Assembly: GCA_900548935.1 (NCBI GenBank)
Contig: URMR01000079.1
Location: 1-8,404, forward strand
DNA from: an uncultured Collinsella sp.
GTDB taxonomy: Bacteria; Actinomycetota; Coriobacteriia; Coriobacteriales; Coriobacteriaceae
Length of the DNA: 8,404 nt
Reading direction: 5' to 3'
Positions 6,674 to 8,404 of the stretch are shown in pieces. The notes under the pieces were generated by a model that was given only the letters and a program-made list of their open reading frames with translations, did no database searches and was not told the origin of the DNA. A program made the position numbers and the translations under genes. The number at the start of each line of letters is the position of its first letter. The first letter of the stretch is position 1.

Positions 6674-7699
6674 ATGGATATCAAGGCAATCGGCGTTGAG
6701 GAATGGCTTAACGTTTGGGAGAAGAGCGCCACGTGGGATATCGCCCAGTCGACGATTTCGTCGCTTACCATGGGCGAGCTGCGCGCGCTCGACGATCAAG
6801 ATGGTGCCACGTTCTACGAGCGCCTGGATCGCGAGAAGATGAACTACGGCTGGATCGAGGGTTCGCCGGAGTTTAAGGCCGAGGTTGCCGAGCTGTATCG
6901 TCGCGAGGTCAATCCCGATCACATTCTTCAGACCAATGGCTGCACGGGTGCCAATCTCAACGCCATCATGGCAGTGGTCGAGCCCGGCGACCACGTTATC
7001 GCCGAGTGGCCTACCTATGCGCCGCTCTATGAGATCCCGCGTACGCTCGGCGCCGAGGTCGAGTACTGGGAGCTTCGCGAGGAACTCGGCTGGAGGCCCG
7101 ATATCGAGGAGCTCAAGCGCCTCGTTCGTCCCAATACCAAGCTCATCTGCATCAACAACGCATCGAACCCCATCGGTACGGTGCTTGATGCCGACACGCT
7201 CGGCCAGATTGCCGAGATCGCCCGCTCGGTTGGCGCCTATGTGCTGTGCGACGAGGTGTACCTGCCGCTTGAGAACACCGAGGACTTTTTGTCGATGGCC
7301 GATGTGTACGAGAAGGCCATCGTCACCAACTCGGTGTCCAAGACCTATTCGATGCCTGCGGCCCGCGTGGGCTGGGTTGTGGCAGACGAAGAGGTATCTA
7401 ACCGCATTCGCACGTACCGCGACTACACCATGATTTGCGGCGGCGTGTTCAACGACGCCCTGGCGACCTATGTGCTCGAGCACAAGGACAAGATCCTCGA
7501 GCGCAACCGTAAGATCGTGTTTGGAAACCGCGATATCGCGCAGGCTTGGATCGACACGCAGCACCGCGTTTCCTGGACGGCCCCGCAGGGTGTGTCCACC
7601 TCGTTTATCCAGCTGGACATTCCCGAGGATGACGAGGAGTTCTGCAAGCGCCTGCTGTCCGAGAGGGGAGTGCTGCTGGTGCCCGGCAGCCGCTTTTGA
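6674..7699 (+). CDS. Class I/II PLP-dependent aminotransferase, frame interrupted near the C-terminus
   Basis: The in-frame product is 341 aa and is a fold-type I PLP enzyme. The start at 6674 has AAGGAG 7 nt upstream; the ATG at 6620 has no such support and lies against the arcA terminator. Motifs in order are TNGCTGANLNA (87-97), Tyr115 in WPTYAPL, NNASNPIGTV (161-170, a variant of NNPNNPTG), CDEVY (192-196, Asp193 for the pyridine nitrogen), and SKTYSMPAARVGW with the Schiff-base Lys223 and Arg231. The frame stops at TGA (7697-7699) right after PGSRF. The rest of the family's C-terminus, with the expected carboxylate-binding Arg, follows in the +1 frame. Substrate is unknown; its place between two arcA genes suggests an amino acid of arginine metabolism, and some arginine-derived-substrate enzymes (capreomycidine synthase type) look similar. 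Without the tail it would probably be inactive. Confidence 0.85.
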   Translation: MDIKAIGVEEWLNVWEKSATWDIAQSTISSLTMGELRALDDQDGATFYERLDREKMNYGWIEGSPEFKAEVAELYRREVNPDHILQTNGCTGANLNAIMAVVEPGDHVIAEWPTYAPLYEIPRTLGAEVEYWELREELGWRPDIEELKRLVRPNTKLICINNASNPIGTVLDADTLGQIAEIARSVGAYVLCDEVYLPLENTEDFLSMADVYEKAIVTNSVSKTYSMPAARVGWVVADEEVSNRIRTYRDYTMICGGVFNDALATYVLEHKDKILERNRKIVFGNRDIAQAWIDTQHRVSWTAPQGVSTSFIQLDIPEDDEEFCKRLLSERGVLLVPGSRF

Positions 7700-7799
7700 G
7701 CTTCCCTGCGGCGCACGCCTGGGCTACTGCGCGAGCGAGGACGTTCTGCGCGAGGGTCTGAGGCTTCTGGGCGAGGCACTGGCGGAGTTCGATCGCTAG
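7697..7799 (+). pseudogene. Displaced C-terminal segment of the aminotransferase (+1 frame)
   Basis: Reading from GAG at 7698 gives ELPCGARLGYCASEDVLR and onward to FDR and a TAG stop at 7797-7799, 33 residues that complete a normal class I aminotransferase C-terminus. ARLGYC matches the FRLxxx-type motif whose Arg binds the substrate carboxylate. Removing one T from TTTT (7694-7697) rejoins it to the upstream frame and gives a 374-aa protein. Explanations are a sequencing or assembly slip in a 4-T run, a real disabling mutation, or +1 ribosomal recoding. Confidence 0.85.
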
Positions 7800-7853
7800 G
7801 ATCACGACGCCCTTCGTAGGCCGTATTCAAATTGGCCGACAATAATCGAAAAC

Positions 7854-7887
7854 GGACCTGTTTCCCTAGGGGATCGGGTCCTTTTTT
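7854..7887 (+). terminator. Intrinsic terminator after the aminotransferase
   Basis: GGACC (7854-7858) pairs with GGTCC (7877-7881), with an inner TCCC/GGGGA pairing closing the loop. Six T residues (7882-7887) follow at once, making this the cleanest terminator in the window. It ends the arcA copy 1 and aminotransferase region and insulates the second arcA promoter. Confidence 0.85.
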
Positions 7888-7966
7888 CTATACCGAGAAG
7901 TCAAGTTGTTACAAATTGAGACGCAAGATCGATTGGGTATTCGACGGGCCTTATACTGAGCTTCCG

Positions 7967-7996
7967 GTGAACGGTATCCAGCGTCTGGTAAACGGT
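7967..7996 (-). promoter_or_regulatory. Distal inverted half-site pair, 21-bp period
   Basis: GTGAACGGT (7967-7975) and GTAAACGGT (7988-7996) are 21 bp apart. Read on the minus strand they are ACCGTTCAC and ACCGTTTAC, the same core as the promoter-proximal CCGTTC pair, which is also spaced by 21 bp. The 12-mer GTGAACGGTATC at 7967-7978 also occurs at 4822-4833 upstream of the first arcA. A distal operator of the same regulator is inferred. Confidence 0.45.
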
Positions 7997-8032
7997 AATC
8001 TGTTTGCCAAAAATGAATAGGACGAACTTCTT

Positions 8033-8050
8033 TCTGAATAAAAATCAAAA
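8033..8050 (+). promoter_or_regulatory. ARG-box-like sequence upstream of arcA copy 2
   Basis: TCTGAATAAAAATCAAAA shares the uninterrupted core TGAATAAAAAT with the AhrC/ArgR box consensus as I recall it; the second half (TKCAA) is one base short. It lies about 240 bp upstream of the predicted -10. Control by an ArgR-type protein is plausible for an arginine deiminase gene but unproven. Confidence 0.4.
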
Positions 8051-8116
8051 TGGTTGAGACGCGGTATGAATCGCTAATTCTATTCATAGCTTTATTGGAA
8101 ATATGCAATTTGAGGG

Positions 8117-8194
8117 TGGTTTAATAAAGATTAGTTTCAATTGGTTTTTGGATTGAAAACGCATTTAAGCACGTAAATAAACTTTATTAAATCA
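8117..8194. repeat. Nested AT-rich inverted repeats
   Basis: TGGTTTAATAAAG (8117-8129) pairs with CTTTATTAAATCA (8182-8194) over 13 positions with one G-T pair. Nested between them, TTTCAAT (8135-8141) pairs with ATTGAAA (8152-8158). They lie just before the proximal CCGTTC sites of arcA copy 2. They could be protein-binding palindromes or easily melted DNA; in AT-rich sequence some pairing is expected by chance. Confidence 0.4.
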
Positions 8195-8225
8195 AAGTGT
8201 GCCATGCGTGAAGTATATGTGTATG

Positions 8226-8291
8226 CCGTTCACCCCTCATATAAAACCGTTCGGGGGCGAGGTGGAAGTATGAACTGATTTTGGATATAAA
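8226..8291 (+). promoter_or_regulatory. arcA copy 2 promoter with 21-bp spaced CCGTTC half-sites
   Basis: CCGTTC occurs at 8226-8231 and 8247-8252, again 21 bp apart. The block 8247-8267 is identical to 5157-5177, and GATTTTGGATATAA (8277-8290) follows after the same 9-nt gap, giving a -10 of TATAAA (8286-8291). The bases between the half-sites differ almost completely from copy 1, so the retained positions are probably under selection. Confidence 0.65.
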
Positions 8292-8297
8292 TATGTC

Positions 8298-8373
8298 GTC
8301 AGCAATAACGCCTCACACGGAGGGGCGCTAACGAATCGGCCCTGACAGGGGCCCGAAAGAAAGGTAGGAGGCC
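8298..8373 (+). promoter_or_regulatory. arcA copy 2 leader with two hairpins and RBS
   Basis: Hairpin 1 pairs CGCCTC (8309-8314) with GGGGCG (8322-8327), one T-G wobble, with ACGGA in its loop as in copy 1. Hairpin 2 pairs TCGGCCC (8336-8342) with GGGCC-GA (8349-8356), keeping the bulged C (8354) seen in copy 1 while the loop and stem length change. The last 19 bases before the start, including AGGAGG, are identical to copy 1. Confidence 0.6.
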
Positions 8374-8404
8374 ATGACGAAAGGTCTGCACGTGCCTTCC
8401 GAGA
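8374..8404 (+). CDS. arcA: Arginine deiminase (copy 2), N-terminal fragment
   Basis: Only ten codons and one base are visible before the window ends. They encode MTKGLHVPSE and are identical base for base to the first 31 bases of arcA copy 1. The promoter, leader and ribosome-binding tail match as well, so this is a paralogous arcA reading the same way. Whether the gene is complete, and how far the identity runs, cannot be seen. Divergence in the upstream region rules out a simple assembly repeat of the same locus. Confidence 0.85.
   Translation, partial: MTKGLHVPSE

Larger units (their letters stand above)
7888..8225. other. AT-richer intergenic region upstream of arcA copy 2
   Basis: I see no convincing gene here. 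Short reading frames on both strands lack a ribosome-binding site and cross the terminator. The stretch holds a distal pair of half-sites (7967-7996), an ARG-box-like sequence (8033-8050), an inverted repeat TATGAAT/ATTCATA (8065-8071 and 8082-8088), and a nested AT-rich inverted repeat (8117-8194). It looks like a long upstream control region, matching in position the one before the first arcA. Confidence 0.5.

Noticed and set aside
6572..7564. 330-codon open frame antisense to the aminotransferase
   Set aside because: The plus strand holds clear PLP-enzyme motifs, and the antisense product shows no recognisable domain.
7832..8020. 62-codon plus-strand frame after the aminotransferase
   Set aside because: It starts at a TTG with no ribosome-binding site and reads straight through the strong terminator at 7854-7887.
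7866..8108. 80-codon minus-strand frame in the intergenic region
   Set aside because: There is no ribosome-binding site or motif, and it overlaps the terminator and the candidate operator sites.
1..8404. CRISPR arrays, tRNA or rRNA genes, insertion sequences
   Set aside because: I saw no regularly spaced repeats, cloverleaf-like segments, rRNA-like sequence or transposase motifs on reading both strands.

Overview
The window is high-GC bacterial DNA. It most likely comes from the Coriobacteriia, probably a Collinsella-type gut actinomycete. This rests on the look of the proteins and the GC-rich codon use, not on any database search. Genes fill about nine tenths of 1-4733, all on the minus strand. 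From 5283 onward everything is on the plus strand. The two halves are separated by a divergent, AT-richer intergenic stretch of about 550 bp.

Minus-strand half. At the left edge is the first 23 codons of a Maf-type nucleotide pyrophosphatase. It is translationally coupled (ATGA overlap) to an upstream DJ-1/PfpI-family gene. Next is an RlmD/RumA-type 23S rRNA m5U methyltransferase, whose transcript ends in a perfect 21-bp inverted repeat with a T-run. Then comes a polyphosphate kinase (ppk1) with an unusual disordered C-terminal tail of about 145 residues and its own terminator.

Plus-strand half. A complete arginine deiminase gene (arcA), with the codon use of a very highly expressed gene, is followed by a hairpin and a class I/II PLP-dependent aminotransferase. 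The aminotransferase frame is interrupted at a TTT-TGA by one extra T. The missing C-terminus, including the expected substrate-carboxylate Arg, continues at once in the +1 frame. After a strong terminator comes a second AT-rich intergenic region, and the window ends 31 bases into a second arcA whose first 31 bases are identical to the first.

The two arcA genes share an upstream architecture although much of the surrounding sequence has diverged. Shared elements are a pair of CCGTTC half-sites exactly 21 bp apart, a conserved GC-rich block, a conserved -10 region, a leader of about 75 nt that folds into two hairpins in both copies, and an identical purine-rich ribosome-binding region. Inverted GAACGGT sites and ARG-box-like sequences lie further upstream of both. 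This suggests one regulator controls both copies, probably tied to arginine catabolism through the arginine deiminase (ADI) pathway. No arcB, arcC or transporter gene is present inside the window.
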